Source: an uncultured Eggerthellaceae bacterium (GTDB lineage: Bacteria; Actinomycetota; Coriobacteriia; Coriobacteriales; Eggerthellaceae). Taken from it: a stretch of DNA of 64,000 nucleotides. The position numbers and the translations under genes are program-made. Of the stretch, positions 39,128-49,300 are shown in pieces. The stretch lies in contig CANOIM010000003.1 in assembly GCA_947566075.1 (NCBI GenBank), forward strand, positions 62,001-126,000. The letters run 5' to 3'. The notes beneath the pieces are model-generated. The model worked only from the letters and a program-made list of their open reading frames with translations, did not search any database and was not told the DNA's origin. How positions within the stretch are numbered: the first letter of the stretch is position 1; the number at the start of each line of letters is the position of its first letter.

Positions 39128-40639
39128 ATGGTCAAGAACATCTCGGGATCCAGTGAGGGCACGAACCGCCTTTCCCTATCCGCTAAATGCGCCGTGGGCG
39201 GCTTATCGTTCCTGCTGGCCCTGGGCGCTATCCCTGTAGCCCATCAGGCAACCCTAGAGGCTCAGGCCCTCGAAGAGGATGCGGTCCTCGAAGAAGCCAT
39301 TGCTGAAGAAGCGCCAGTGGAAGAGGCCCCGGTTGAAGAGCCGTCCTACGCGGGAAAAGATGTGGTGGACCGCTACCAGGCGGGCATCATCCCCACCTAT
39401 GAGGAGCTCCTCACCGTTGACTTCGCCGCGCTTTCCGGCATCTCCCCTGATCTTTGCACTGAGCTCAAGGCTCTCATGGAAGAGCTGGCCCCGGCCCCTG
39501 ATCCAGAGCCGGATGTGCCGGGCGTTCCTGATGAAGGCGGCGAAGGGGATGGCGCCACTAACCCTGAAGCTCCGGTAAGCCCCAGTGACCCTACCGCTCC
39601 GGCCCCGGAGGAACCGGACGCCCCTGAAGCCCCGGCCGCTCCTGGCTCCGAAGAGGGCACCTTGCCTGAGGAAGACCTCTCTGATCTCTCAGCTCTCTAC
39701 CCCGCTTGGTCCTACGAAGGTGATACCTCCTTCGCCATGATCCACTACACCGAAGACCTCACCACCGCCAAGTTCATCGCTGCGGTGGGAGAGCAGGCGC
39801 GCCAGGTTGCCCAGGACCATGACCTCTATGCTTCGGTCATGATCGCCCAGGCGGTCATCGAATCCCAGTCAGGCACCACGCCCCAGGCTGAGACCCCGAA
39901 CAACAACCTCTTCAACCGTAAGGGGTCTGCTGAGGGGGCTTACCGCACCTATGACACCATGATGGCTTCCCTGGAAGACCACGCCCAGCAGCTCACAGGG
40001 GAAGACGCCGGGCGCTTCGGTACCCCCACCAAGGCGAATGCGGCCACGTGGGACCAGGCTGCCCAGTTGATCGGGAGCGCATGGTCTTCAGATGAGGGCT
40101 ACGCAGCGCGCATCGGCCAAGTGGTGGCTGACTATGACCTCACCCGGTACGACACACCCTTGCCCTATGAGCTGACCCGCTCGCTCACCGTGAGCGTCAC
40201 TGATCCACAAACGGGTGAGGTAATGGAAGAAGAGCGCACTCTGGCAGATTTGGTGGCAGAGGCCACCTCCCATTTGGGTACACGCTATCTGTGGGGCGGC
40301 ACTGATCCTAACGCCGGCCTTGATTGTTCCGGTTTCGTGCAGCTGGCCTATCGCGAGGCCCTGGGTTGGCAGCTTCCTCGCACCACCTACTATCAGTGCA
40401 CTCAAGGTGAAGACGTTGATTTCGCAGACCTTCACATGGGGGACTTGCTCTTCTTCGTAGACTCCCATAACACCGTGGGCCATGTGGGCATGTACCTGGC
40501 CGATGGCTATTACATCGAATCCACCACGCGTACGGGTTGCAACGCCATCACGTCTTTGGAGGCGGATCCTCCTGATTTCGCGAAGCGGCTCATCGGCACC
40601 CAGCCCGTTGATCCGGCCTCTGCGGACAGCCGCGCCTAA
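39128..40639 (+). CDS. Secreted glucosaminidase-NlpC/P60 wall hydrolase
   Basis: The ATG at 39128 lies 9 bases after AAGGAGG. The 503-residue product has an N-terminal signal segment, acidic Pro/Glu linkers (about 45-75 and 125-175), a glucosaminidase/muramidase-like domain (about 205-340; FIAAVGEQARQVA, IAQAVIESQSG), and an NlpC/P60 peptidase domain (about 370-490; LDCSGFVQLAY with catalytic Cys, HVGMYL with the His). It should cleave glycan and peptide links in peptidoglycan, which could open the wall for surface fibre or pilus assembly. The transglutaminase-like lipoprotein follows about 20 bases later. Confidence 0.88.
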   Translation: MVKNISGSSEGTNRLSLSAKCAVGGLSFLLALGAIPVAHQATLEAQALEEDAVLEEAIAEEAPVEEAPVEEPSYAGKDVVDRYQAGIIPTYEELLTVDFAALSGISPDLCTELKALMEELAPAPDPEPDVPGVPDEGGEGDGATNPEAPVSPSDPTAPAPEEPDAPEAPAAPGSEEGTLPEEDLSDLSALYPAWSYEGDTSFAMIHYTEDLTTAKFIAAVGEQARQVAQDHDLYASVMIAQAVIESQSGTTPQAETPNNNLFNRKGSAEGAYRTYDTMMASLEDHAQQLTGEDAGRFGTPTKANAATWDQAAQLIGSAWSSDEGYAARIGQVVADYDLTRYDTPLPYELTRSLTVSVTDPQTGEVMEEERTLADLVAEATSHLGTRYLWGGTDPNAGLDCSGFVQLAYREALGWQLPRTTYYQCTQGEDVDFADLHMGDLLFFVDSHNTVGHVGMYLADGYYIESTTRTGCNAITSLEADPPDFAKRLIGTQPVDPASADSRA

Positions 40640-40660
40640 AGGGCAAGGGTACGGTTCGCG

Positions 40661-41671
40661 GTGACGCAGCAGCGGGTCTTCGGGTGGCGCAGGGTTTTCC
40701 AGGCTGCCGTGGCAGCCTTGATGGCTCTGTGCGCTCTGGTCCTGCTGGTGGGGTGTGGCGGCTCTTCTGAAGCGCGCCCCAGTGGCGGTTCCCCCTCAGG
40801 GGGTCAGCCAGCGGCCCAGCCTGCTGACCAGGGCAACGGCACCACCTCCGGGCCGCCCTACACAGAGCCTTCCTCGGTGGTCACCGCCACCTTCGATGAA
40901 GCTGCCTCTCAGCTCACCTCCAACGCTGCCATTGATACCTCCACCTGCGCTCAGGGCTATGTGGGGGCCAGCGCTACGGCCTCAAGCCGTCTGAAGCTGC
41001 TGATCACCAAGGGGGACCAAAGCTACAACTACGATATGTCCACCGAAGGGGCGCCTCTCATCGCACCCCTGAACATGGGCGATGGCACCTACTCATTCCG
41101 CATCATGCAGAACACCAGCGGCAGCAACTACGTGGAGGTGGCCTCCACCACGGCGGACGTGCAACTGGAAAGCGAGTTCGCCCCCTATCTGCACCCGAAC
41201 GTCTTCTGTGAATTCACCGCTGATAGCGCCTGCGTGAAGAAGGCGTTCGAACTGGCCAAAGACGCCACGAATGAAGGAGATGTGGTTCGCAACATCTACG
41301 ACTGGATGACCCATACCATCACCTATGACACCGCCAAGGCAGAGCAGCTTTCGAACACCACGGGCTATGTTCCCAACCCTGATGACACCCTCACCACTCA
41401 AACGGGCATCTGCTTTGACTACGCGTCCCTGGCGGCGGCTATGTTCCGCAGCCTGGGGATCCCTTGCCAGATCGTGACCGGCTATGTTTCGCCCAACGAT
41501 GTGTATCACGCGTGGAACATGGTATATATTGATGGGGAATGGGTCTCGGCTGAGATAACCGTGAGCCCTGATGAATGGACCAGGATAGACTTGACCTTCG
41601 CCTCCGCCCGGGGAGGCAATGCTGGTTATATAGGAGACGGCACTACGTATAATACGAGGTACACCTACTGA
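40661..41671 (+). CDS. Transglutaminase-like lipoprotein
   Basis: The GTG start gives a 336-residue protein with a lipoprotein signal (LVLLVGCGG, lipid Cys near 30), a Ser/Gly/Pro linker, a beta-rich middle part, and a C-terminal transglutaminase-like domain with the ordered triad: Cys in TGICFDYASL near 250, His in YHAWNMVYI near 285, and Asp in RIDLTFA near 308. Such domains act as transglutaminases or cysteine proteases; the substrate is unknown. It directly precedes the pilus/secretion locus, and a role in crosslinking or trimming surface fibres is a reasonable guess. Confidence 0.82.
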   Translation: MTQQRVFGWRRVFQAAVAALMALCALVLLVGCGGSSEARPSGGSPSGGQPAAQPADQGNGTTSGPPYTEPSSVVTATFDEAASQLTSNAAIDTSTCAQGYVGASATASSRLKLLITKGDQSYNYDMSTEGAPLIAPLNMGDGTYSFRIMQNTSGSNYVEVASTTADVQLESEFAPYLHPNVFCEFTADSACVKKAFELAKDATNEGDVVRNIYDWMTHTITYDTAKAEQLSNTTGYVPNPDDTLTTQTGICFDYASLAAAMFRSLGIPCQIVTGYVSPNDVYHAWNMVYIDGEWVSAEITVSPDEWTRIDLTFASARGGNAGYIGDGTTYNTRYTY

Positions 41672-41723
41672 GGCTGCGCAACCGCGGGCGGCATCAGGGT
41701 ATGCAAGGGGAAGGAAAGGCACG

Positions 41724-42776
41724 GTGGCCGAAACCATACTGAAAAGCGCTGAGCTTGAGACGTTCTTCGAGAACGTGGCGCTCATGCTGTCGGTGGGCAT
41801 CCAAACCGACGAAGCGGTGCACATGCTTGCCGAGAACAGCGAAGAGCGCAAGCTGGAGAAGGCTTGCCTCCAGGTTTACGATCACCTCATCCACGGCAAG
41901 AAGCTCTCCCAGGCCATGGAGGAGGCGGGCGCATTCCCCGTCTACGCCATTGACATGGTCAAGGCCGGTGAGCGCACGGGGCATCTGGAAGACACGCTCA
42001 AGGCCCTGGCGAACTACTATGACGAAGAGGACCGGCTGTTCCTGAAGATCCGCTCCTCCGTCACCTATCCGGCCATCATCCTCTGCGTCATGAGCGTGGT
42101 ACTGGGCTTCACCGTGGCAGCCATCCTTCCGGTGTTCTTGGATGTGTACCAGAACATGGCGGGCGGCCTGGCAGCGTCTTCGTTCTCCATGGTAGATGTG
42201 GGCATCGGCATCGGTTGGGTGGCCTTGGCCATCACCGTTCTGTGCACGCTCATGGTGCTGGTGGCGTTCGTGCGCAGCCATAGCGCGAAGGGGCGCCTGA
42301 AGCTCCTTCACAGCTTCGAGAGGTTCCCGGGCACGAAGAAGCCCTTCTTCGAACTGGCCCAGGCGCGGTTCACCTCCACCCTGGCAGTCTATACGGCCAG
42401 TGGCGTCAACTCCGATGACGCCATGGCGGCTTCCCTGAACACCATCGAACATGACAAGCTGCGCAAGCGGGTCAAGGCAGCCTACCAGGCCATGATAGAG
42501 CCCATCCGCGCCCGCAGCCTCATCCAGGCTGTGGGTGATTTCCAAGTCTATGACCCCATGCATGTCCGCATGCTCACCTTCGGCATGCGCTCCGGTCAGC
42601 TGGATGACGCTCTCATGGGCCTCTCAGATGAGCTCTTCGATGACGCCATCGGCGGTTTCGATGCCCTGATCGACCGCATCGAACCAGCCTTGGCCGCCTT
42701 CGTCACCATAGCCGTTGCCCTCACCCTCATCGCCGTCATGCTCCCCTTGATCGGCATCATGGGGTCTATCGGTTAG
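41724..42776 (+). CDS. GspF/PilC-type inner-membrane assembly protein
   Basis: The 350-residue protein begins with GTG behind GGGGAAGG. It has two GspF-type cytoplasmic domains (about 10-120, AVHMLAENSEE, AMEEAGAFPVYAIDMVKAGERTG; and about 200-310, with ALMGLSDELFDDAI), TM segments near 110-135, 155-182 and a C-terminal one near 322-345. This is the platform protein of type II secretion and type IV pilus machines. It leads a run of six tightly packed genes ending with a PilT-like ATPase. Confidence 0.88.
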   Translation: MAETILKSAELETFFENVALMLSVGIQTDEAVHMLAENSEERKLEKACLQVYDHLIHGKKLSQAMEEAGAFPVYAIDMVKAGERTGHLEDTLKALANYYDEEDRLFLKIRSSVTYPAIILCVMSVVLGFTVAAILPVFLDVYQNMAGGLAASSFSMVDVGIGIGWVALAITVLCTLMVLVAFVRSHSAKGRLKLLHSFERFPGTKKPFFELAQARFTSTLAVYTASGVNSDDAMAASLNTIEHDKLRKRVKAAYQAMIEPIRARSLIQAVGDFQVYDPMHVRMLTFGMRSGQLDDALMGLSDELFDDAIGGFDALIDRIEPALAAFVTIAVALTLIAVMLPLIGIMGSIG

Positions 42777-42788
42777 GGGCCTGGCCTG

Positions 42789-43124
42789 GTGGCGAACGCA
42801 GCGGACATGGCTCAGAGGGAATCCCAAGGCTCATCTTTGGGCTTGGGGCTGGTGGTCGCCATCCTCTCCATCGTGGTGCTCATCTTCGCTTGGATGTCCT
42901 TAGGGCTGGCGAAAGTGCAGTCCGAAGAGCAGGGCACCGTGTCAGTGCGCCAATCCATCCTCGATTCCGCCAAACAGTGCTTCGCCATAGAGGGCGCGTA
43001 CCCCTCTTCATTGGAATACCTGGAAGAGAACTACGGCCTTACGGTGAATCAAGACACCTACGTCATCTACTATGACAGCTTCGCGGCCAACCTCCCGCCG
43101 TCAGTGGTGGTGGAACTGAGATGA
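42789..43124 (+). CDS. Small pilin-like single-TM protein
   Basis: The 111-residue protein has an N-terminal hydrophobic helix (LGLGLVVAILSIVVLIFAWM) followed by a small soluble domain with Cys and Tyr residues (AKQCFAIEGAYPSSLEYLEENYG), the layout of a pilin or pseudopilin. The classical prepilin-peptidase site with Glu at +5 is not visible. The GTG start is 12 bases after the GspF stop. The 3' end overlaps the next gene by 4 bases. Confidence 0.65.
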   Translation: MANAADMAQRESQGSSLGLGLVVAILSIVVLIFAWMSLGLAKVQSEEQGTVSVRQSILDSAKQCFAIEGAYPSSLEYLEENYGLTVNQDTYVIYYDSFAANLPPSVVVELR

Positions 43125-43603
43125 AAGACAACATCTTCGCACGGGTAGCAGCGTTGGTGCTGTTCGTCCTCTTCATCGTGGCGCTGTTGCTTTCCTTGGT
43201 GGCGGGCGTGCGCGTCTATAGCGGCCTGGTCACTGAGAAGGGCCAGTCAGACAACCTGCGTTTCGCGAACGGAGCCATCGTCAACTGCATCAAGGGCCTT
43301 GATTGCTATGATTCCGTCCGCATGGACGAAGGCCCAGAAGGGCCCGCTCTGGCCATGGTGGAACGGGTGGATGCGGGCACCTTCGTCACGCGCTTCTATC
43401 TCTGCCAAGGGCAGCTCTTGCAGGAATACGTCCTGATGGGGCAACCCTATGACCCCAGCACCGCCACCGTGGTCATGGCCACCAACAGCTTCGGGTTCCA
43501 GATAGATGACAGCCTGCTCACCATCCAAACGGATGAGGGCGCTACTGACATCTATCTCCACGCTGCTGACCAAGGGGCTATCGGACAGGGGATAGCCGCA
43601 TGA
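43121..43603 (+). CDS. DUF4860-like membrane protein in pilus locus
   Basis: The 160-residue protein has an N-terminal hydrophobic helix (ALVLFVLFIVALLLSLVAGV) and a beta-rich external domain with two Cys-containing strands (GAIVNCIKGLDCYD, FYLCQGQLLQEYVLMG). It resembles the DUF4860 proteins found in GspF/PilT clusters of other gut Gram-positives, judged from memory. It overlaps neighbours on both sides by 4 bases, so it is strictly coupled. Confidence 0.6.
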   Translation: MKDNIFARVAALVLFVLFIVALLLSLVAGVRVYSGLVTEKGQSDNLRFANGAIVNCIKGLDCYDSVRMDEGPEGPALAMVERVDAGTFVTRFYLCQGQLLQEYVLMGQPYDPSTATVVMATNSFGFQIDDSLLTIQTDEGATDIYLHAADQGAIGQGIAA

Positions 43604-44025
43604 GCCGCGCTGACCAATCCAGAGGGGCTGCCCTCCGCATCGTCCGCAAGGCTCCGGAAGGGGCCACCTTCCGCAATACCTTCATGATAGAGGCCATGTT
43701 GCTCCTGCTCTGCGTCATGGTGCTGGTGGCAGTGGTCATGGCCATCCTGGGCTTCTCCTATGTCAAAGGCCAAGAGGCATCTGATCTGAACCGGGCCATC
43801 ACCATCGCTGCGAATGCGGCAGAGCGCTTCGAAGCCGATCCGGCGGCCATGCCGCAGTCCCAGGAGGTTGACGGCTTCCAGGTGGAATGCGCTCACGGGG
43901 AAGAGCCTCAGGGTGCTGGCGTGCTCCATCATGCTGATATCACCGTCAGCTTCCAGGGCGAAGAGCTCTATACCTTGGCTACGTCCCGCTACATCTCAGG
44001 GGGAGGCGTTCACCATGGCGCGTAG
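43600..44025 (+). CDS. Pseudopilin-like protein
   Basis: The 141-residue protein has a basic N-terminal tail, a hydrophobic helix (IEAMLLLLCVMVLVAVVMAI) and an Ala/Glu-rich helix after it. TFMIEAMLLL recalls the pilin N-terminus with its conserved Glu, but the residue expected to be Gly before the cleavage site is not Gly. It may be a minor pseudopilin or a non-processed relative. It overlaps the next gene by 11 bases. Confidence 0.6.
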   Translation: MSRADQSRGAALRIVRKAPEGATFRNTFMIEAMLLLLCVMVLVAVVMAILGFSYVKGQEASDLNRAITIAANAAERFEADPAAMPQSQEVDGFQVECAHGEEPQGAGVLHHADITVSFQGEELYTLATSRYISGGGVHHGA

Positions 44026-44656
44026 GACATCCATGCGCATGGGCTCCCTCAACCTGCTCGTGCTGGTCATCGCCCTGTGCTTGGCGGTCATGGGTGTTCT
44101 GTCCGTGGTCACGGCCCAGGCATCAGCCAATCTCTCTGCCCGGCAGGCTGAGACCAGCCAAGAGCTCTACGCCGAGGAAAGCGCAGCCCAGTACATACTC
44201 TCAGAGGTAGACGGCATCTTGGCGAACGTGCGCCAAGGCTATGTCCGCTCAAGCCGCGTCACGGGCGCCATCTCTGAGGCATCCCAGCGCATCTGCACGG
44301 CCGCTGAAGGGCTTGAAGCCTCTCAGGCGGTAGGGCTGACCGCTTCTCTTGAGACGTTCACCCCCAGCAGTACCTCGTCTTCGAAGCCTTCGGGGCAAAG
44401 CGGCATCACCTTGGATGATAACCCCTTCGGAGCAGGCCAGACGGCACCTCAAGAACCAGCCATCAGCCCTGCTCTGACTGACTCCATGAAAGGCTGCACG
44501 GGAGGCGTCACCTTCGCCTTGAAGACGCCCAGCGGCCTCAACCTTGCCTGCATGATCGGCCTGTATCCAGATGGGACCTACACCATCTTCCAATGGGAGA
44601 CGTTCCGGTCTTGGAATGAGGCCGTGCGCAATCAGATGCTCTGGACGGGGAACTGA
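44015..44656 (+). CDS. Single-TM protein of pilus locus
   Basis: The ATG at 44015, behind GGGGGAGG, is preferred; upstream in-frame starts would lie deep inside the previous gene. The 213-residue product has an N-terminal hydrophobic helix (NLLVLVIALCLAVMGVLSVV) followed by an Ala-rich helical stalk (ASANLSARQAETSQELYAEE), a Ser/Thr/Pro-rich linker and a C-terminal beta domain with CTGGVTFALK and NLACMIGLYPDG. This is like a long pseudopilin or tip protein. The function is inferred from context only. Confidence 0.62.
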   Translation: MARRTSMRMGSLNLLVLVIALCLAVMGVLSVVTAQASANLSARQAETSQELYAEESAAQYILSEVDGILANVRQGYVRSSRVTGAISEASQRICTAAEGLEASQAVGLTASLETFTPSSTSSSKPSGQSGITLDDNPFGAGQTAPQEPAISPALTDSMKGCTGGVTFALKTPSGLNLACMIGLYPDGTYTIFQWETFRSWNEAVRNQMLWTGN

Positions 44657-44661
44657 AAGCA

Positions 44662-46011
44662 GTGACGAACTACGGGAACAGGAGAGAAGAGCTGATACAG
44701 CAGGCCCTCAGTGCCTACGGCTCGCTCGAAGACGGTATGAAGGAGAAGGGTTCTATGAAACTGGAAGATTTTCTGCAGAGCGCCATCGGCACGTCATCAC
44801 CGAAGACGACGAAGGTGCCTGAGGCTCAAGCCGCCGTTCGTCCTGAGGCAGCGGGAGCAGCTGCTTCTGCCCCGGCAGCCCAGGTCAACCGCGCTCAGGC
44901 TGTAGCAGCCGATGCTCCTGTAGATGAGGCTGAGATCAAGAAGCTCCAGGCGTTCCTGCAGAGCATGGTGGAATTCAAGGCCTCCGATGTGTTCATCGAA
45001 GCTGGCCTTCCCCTGACCTATCGTGCTGACGGACATCAGTATCGCCAGAGCTCCGCCCCTCTGAAGCCAGCGGATACCCGGCGCATTATCGCTGCCATTT
45101 ATCAGCTGTCTCGCAGGTCACTGGCGCGCTTCGAGGAGAACCATAATCAAGATGATGATTTCTCCTTCGCCATCCCAGGCGTAGGGCGCTTCCGTGCGAA
45201 CATCTTCCGCCAGAGGGGCACGCTGGGCGCTGTCATCCGCGTCATCCCCTTCCAGCTGCCGAACCCCGTTGATTACAACATTCCTGACAGCGTCATGCGC
45301 ATTGCCAACCTGCAGAAGGGCCTTGTGCTGGTAACGGGGCCTGCGGGGGCGGGCAAGTCATCCACGCTGGCCTGCCTGATCGATGACATCAACCATAACC
45401 GTGAGGGCCATGTCATCACCATGGAAGATCCTATCGAATACGTCCACTCCCATGACAAATGCATCGTGACCCAACGCGAGGTGCCCACAGATGTGGCCAC
45501 CTTCGCCGAGGCCATGCGCAGCGCCCTGCGCGAATCTCCGGATATCCTGCTTCTGGGTGAGATGCGTGATACTGAGACCATCTCAGCGGCTATGACGGCG
45601 GCCGAGATGGCGCAGCTGCTGTTCTCTACGCTGCACACCACCAGCGCTGCCAATACCATTGACCGTATCGTGGATTCCTTTCCGGCCAGCCAGCAGCGTC
45701 AGATCCGCATGCAGCTCTCCATGGTCCTCCAGGCAGTGGTCAGCCAGCAGCTGGTGCCCACGCTGGATGGGAGGATCGTCCCGGTATTTGAGATCATGAT
45801 CGCCACGCCCGCCATCCGGAACCTCATCCGCGAAGGCAAGACCCACCAGATTGACAGCATCATCGCGGCCGGGGCGGAAGAGGGCATGAAGACCATGGAC
45901 CAAGGGCTGTTCGAATTGGTCATGGACGGCACCATCTCCCGGGAAACGGCGCTCAACCACGCCATCCATCAGGAAGCCCTCAAGACTCGCTTCGAAGCAG
46001 AAGGCATGTAG
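44662..46011 (+). CDS. PilT/GspE-family secretion ATPase
   Basis: The 449-residue cytosolic ATPase has an Ala-rich linker after a short N-terminal helix, then an N-domain (FLQSMVEFKASDVFIEAG, about 92-110), Walker A GPAGAGKSS near 230, the Asp box (MEDPIEYVHS), Walker B LLLGEMRDTETI near 294, and the His box (FSTLHTTSAANT). These match the PilT (retraction) subclass more than PilB; the zinc tetracysteine of GspE/PilB is absent. It is the only ATPase in the locus and would power assembly or retraction alone, or work with one encoded elsewhere. Confidence 0.9.
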   Translation: MTNYGNRREELIQQALSAYGSLEDGMKEKGSMKLEDFLQSAIGTSSPKTTKVPEAQAAVRPEAAGAAASAPAAQVNRAQAVAADAPVDEAEIKKLQAFLQSMVEFKASDVFIEAGLPLTYRADGHQYRQSSAPLKPADTRRIIAAIYQLSRRSLARFEENHNQDDDFSFAIPGVGRFRANIFRQRGTLGAVIRVIPFQLPNPVDYNIPDSVMRIANLQKGLVLVTGPAGAGKSSTLACLIDDINHNREGHVITMEDPIEYVHSHDKCIVTQREVPTDVATFAEAMRSALRESPDILLLGEMRDTETISAAMTAAEMAQLLFSTLHTTSAANTIDRIVDSFPASQQRQIRMQLSMVLQAVVSQQLVPTLDGRIVPVFEIMIATPAIRNLIREGKTHQIDSIIAAGAEEGMKTMDQGLFELVMDGTISRETALNHAIHQEALKTRFEAEGM

Positions 46012-46310
46012 CTTCGTTGTCCGTCCGCATCCCAAAGCACCTGCCCCTTTTCGTCATCTTTCTTCAGCGTTTCATGCGCTCTCTGTCGCCTTTGATTACA
46101 TTTCCCCCTGAATGACAGTGCAATGACATGAAAAAGATATGATAAAGAACAGATATAGGCTGTTCCAGAGATTGAAAGAAACAAGCTCGAATGCGAAAAT
46201 TGCACCAGATTGTAATCAGAATATAGGCAATCTGTACTCGTATCGTTTCCTGCCTATCATCTGATCGGCAGGCGCGGCGCACAAGCGCTCGTGAGAAGGC
46301 GGTGAACTAC
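46012..46310. other. AT-rich leader region upstream of copy B
   Basis: This is a non-coding stretch of about 300 bases, richer in A and T than its flanks. A possible promoter is TTGCAC (46200-46205), 16 bases, TATAGG (46222-46227), about 85 bases before the adhesin start. A CCTGCC/GGCAGG hairpin lies near 46251-46272. There is no coding signal. Confidence 0.4.
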
Positions 46311-49300
46311 ATGGGTCTTTGGGAGAAGGCAATAGATTTCTGGAAAACCAGCATGGGCAAGTTCGTGGTGGCGCTCATTGCCATCACGCTCGTTCTCGTT
46401 TGCAGCACCCTTGCTTACGGTACGGGTGAGGATGACGCGCTGCCCCTGGCTGATACCAGCGGCGCTCCTTCTGAGGAGATGCAACCTGCTGAGGGGGATG
46501 ACCCTTCCGGGGACGCTACGGTTGTTGCTGATGAGGATGCCGAAGGCGATGAAGCCACTGGCGAAGAGGGCGCCACAGATGATCCCGCCGAAGGCGAAGA
46601 GACCGATGCTGACGGCGAAGAGGGCACCGAAGAGGAGCCTGAGGAAGAGGCAGTGGAGCCCGGCATGACGCGGGTCACGTTCGTGAGGCTTGATGAAGCG
46701 CCCGTGACCGTCCGGGGCCTTGAGAAGAACACTCTTGAGATCTCCGAAGGCAACGAAGGCCAGGCCCTTGAGTTCATCCTTCTCCCGGATGTGTGCAACA
46801 CCATAACCGCCGCCAAGGCAACCATCACCGCTGCTGTGGAAGCCCCGGAGGCTGCGGCAGCTTCTGAGCCTGTCGCTCTGGCTGAGGAAGCTGATGCAGC
46901 CGCTCCTGCTGAGGATGCTACAGATGCAACCACCCCGCAGGCTCCTGCAGCCACTGAAGGCGCTGTGGAAGAGAAGGAACTGACCCTGGAGGACCCTGAT
47001 AAGGACGATCTGAAGGACAACCCCTACGCCAAGAAGCTGGTCATCCCTGCTGCTGATCTGGTGGGGGCTGCGGAAGTGGCTATCACCCTCCAGACCGAAG
47101 AGCGCGACATGAACTGGTTCGATATCGTCCAGGCCTGCGCAGAGGGTGAAGACATCACTTTGGAAGACGATGTGGTCGTGGATGATCTCACCGTGGCCGA
47201 CTTGACCATCGAAGCAGCTCCGGCTGTGGTTGACGGCAAGGCGGTCACTCTGGATCTGAATGGACATAAGATCTTCAATAAGAAGACTGATCTTAATTGG
47301 GATGCTCTGTTCGTCGTTAATGGCGGCTCTCTGACCATCACTGATCCTAATGCGGGTGCCAGCTTTGGCGGTCACAATATTGGTGCGGCTAGCCCAGAGA
47401 ACGCAGGCACCAAGGGCAGCTATAGCAACAATGGCGATATCACAGTTACCTATTACGAGACCTACACCACGAGCACGGATAAGGCCAACGCTAGCACCAC
47501 TGAGACTCTAGCTGAACGCACGGTCACCATTCCTGCTTCAGTGGGCGCTGTCGAAGGGAATGGCTCTATCGGATCACTTGTGAGCGTTGAGGGTGGCACG
47601 TTCGCTCTGCAAGGTGGACGCTTGACCAACGGTGGTAGCCAGGAAATCGCGGGCGGCAACGGCACGGGTAGGGCCATCAAAGCGAATGGTGGCACTGTGG
47701 CCATCACTGATGGGTTTATCGTAGGGAACCAGCTGATCGGCAGCAACGGTGCTGGTATCTGCGCCGATGGTGCCACGGTCATGCTTGAAGGCAACGCTGT
47801 GGTGGCTGGCAATTCAGTCCAATTCAATGGCGAAGAGAACTCTGGCAATGGCGGTGGCATCTACGCTGCTTCTTCTACTGTTACCGTAGGTGGCAACGCT
47901 GTGGTGGCTGTTAATAAAGCAACGGAAGTCAACACAGGCACTGCATGGACGACAAAGGGTGATAGGCCTGCCAATCAGAACGGTGGTGGTCTGTACCTTA
48001 CGGCTTCCAATGCTACGGTTTGGGGCAACGCGCTCATCGCTAGCAATGGAGCCCAGCATGATGGTGGTGGCATCTACTGTGCGACCGGTTCGGATGAGCT
48101 TGCTCTTGCAGGGGCTGCCAACGTGACCAACAACCATACATTGGTCCGTCCTGACAAGTACAACGAGAACGTCAAGGATAATTGGGCCACTATCGGTGGA
48201 GGAGGAATCTGCTCCTCTGGTTTGGTTACGATCGACGGCGCTTCTATCAACGGGAACCGTTCTGCAGATGCGGGCGGCGGCTTGCTGATGCCACAACTGA
48301 ACAACAAGGTCACCGCTACCCTCAAGATGAACGACGGCGTTGTTGCTTGCAATGTGGCTGAAACCGATGAAGGCGGCGGCATGTATCTCTTCACCACGGG
48401 CTACAAGGGTAATGGTGATCCGTCCTACATCAATGCTGGCTTCATCACGAATAATGAGACAAAGACATCATTCGGTTACGGTGGTGGCGGAATCTTCATT
48501 GCCAATGCCAGCCCCAACCATGGCTATGTGAATGTGGTCAATCCACTGGTCACGCATAATACTGCAGAAGGCCAAGGTGGCGGCATTGCTGGTTGTAAGA
48601 ACGGCATGATGGTTACCAATGATGCGGCCATCTTTGAGAACACAGCTAACGAAAGCAAATCAACAGACCACTCTGCAGGCATTGGTGACAATTGGGGAGT
48701 TGAGATAAATCAAAAGCTCAACGAAGGCGAAAGTGAAGCAGTAAATTTTTCTAACGATTACTACAACGCTGGCGAAAGCACTGTCTACGCTAACATGCTC
48801 GGTGGCGGAGCGTCCAACTGGACAGGCTATATGAGCTATAAACCTCAGACATTGAAAGCCTACAAGAGCGCTAACTGGAAGGAAGATGCAACATACAGTC
48901 TAGATGGGAACAGTATCTTCTCAGGTAAAGGTCATACCATGGTGAAGCCTGGCGGCCTCGCCAACCTTCCTGAGGATGTGTTCCGCATGTCTGTGAAAAA
49001 TGTCTCCGAAGATGAAGTGAAGGCGTTCATTGCATCTGTGCAGCCGGTAGTATATGTTGATTTCCAGCGGGTCAACTCCTTTACCCTCAAGGGAACAGCC
49101 GTTGTAGCTACTGATCTAGAGAGGGATGATAAAGGCGACGTTAAGGATGGTTATCGTAAAGAAGAGGATGGTGGAGTGACCTATTACCATATCTACTTCA
49201 AGAAAGTTGCTGATGCATCCTCTGCTCCCACGGACAGAGATGGGAATGTCTATAACGGCTACCTGAAGGATAAAGATGACAAGTTTACGACTGAAGGGCT

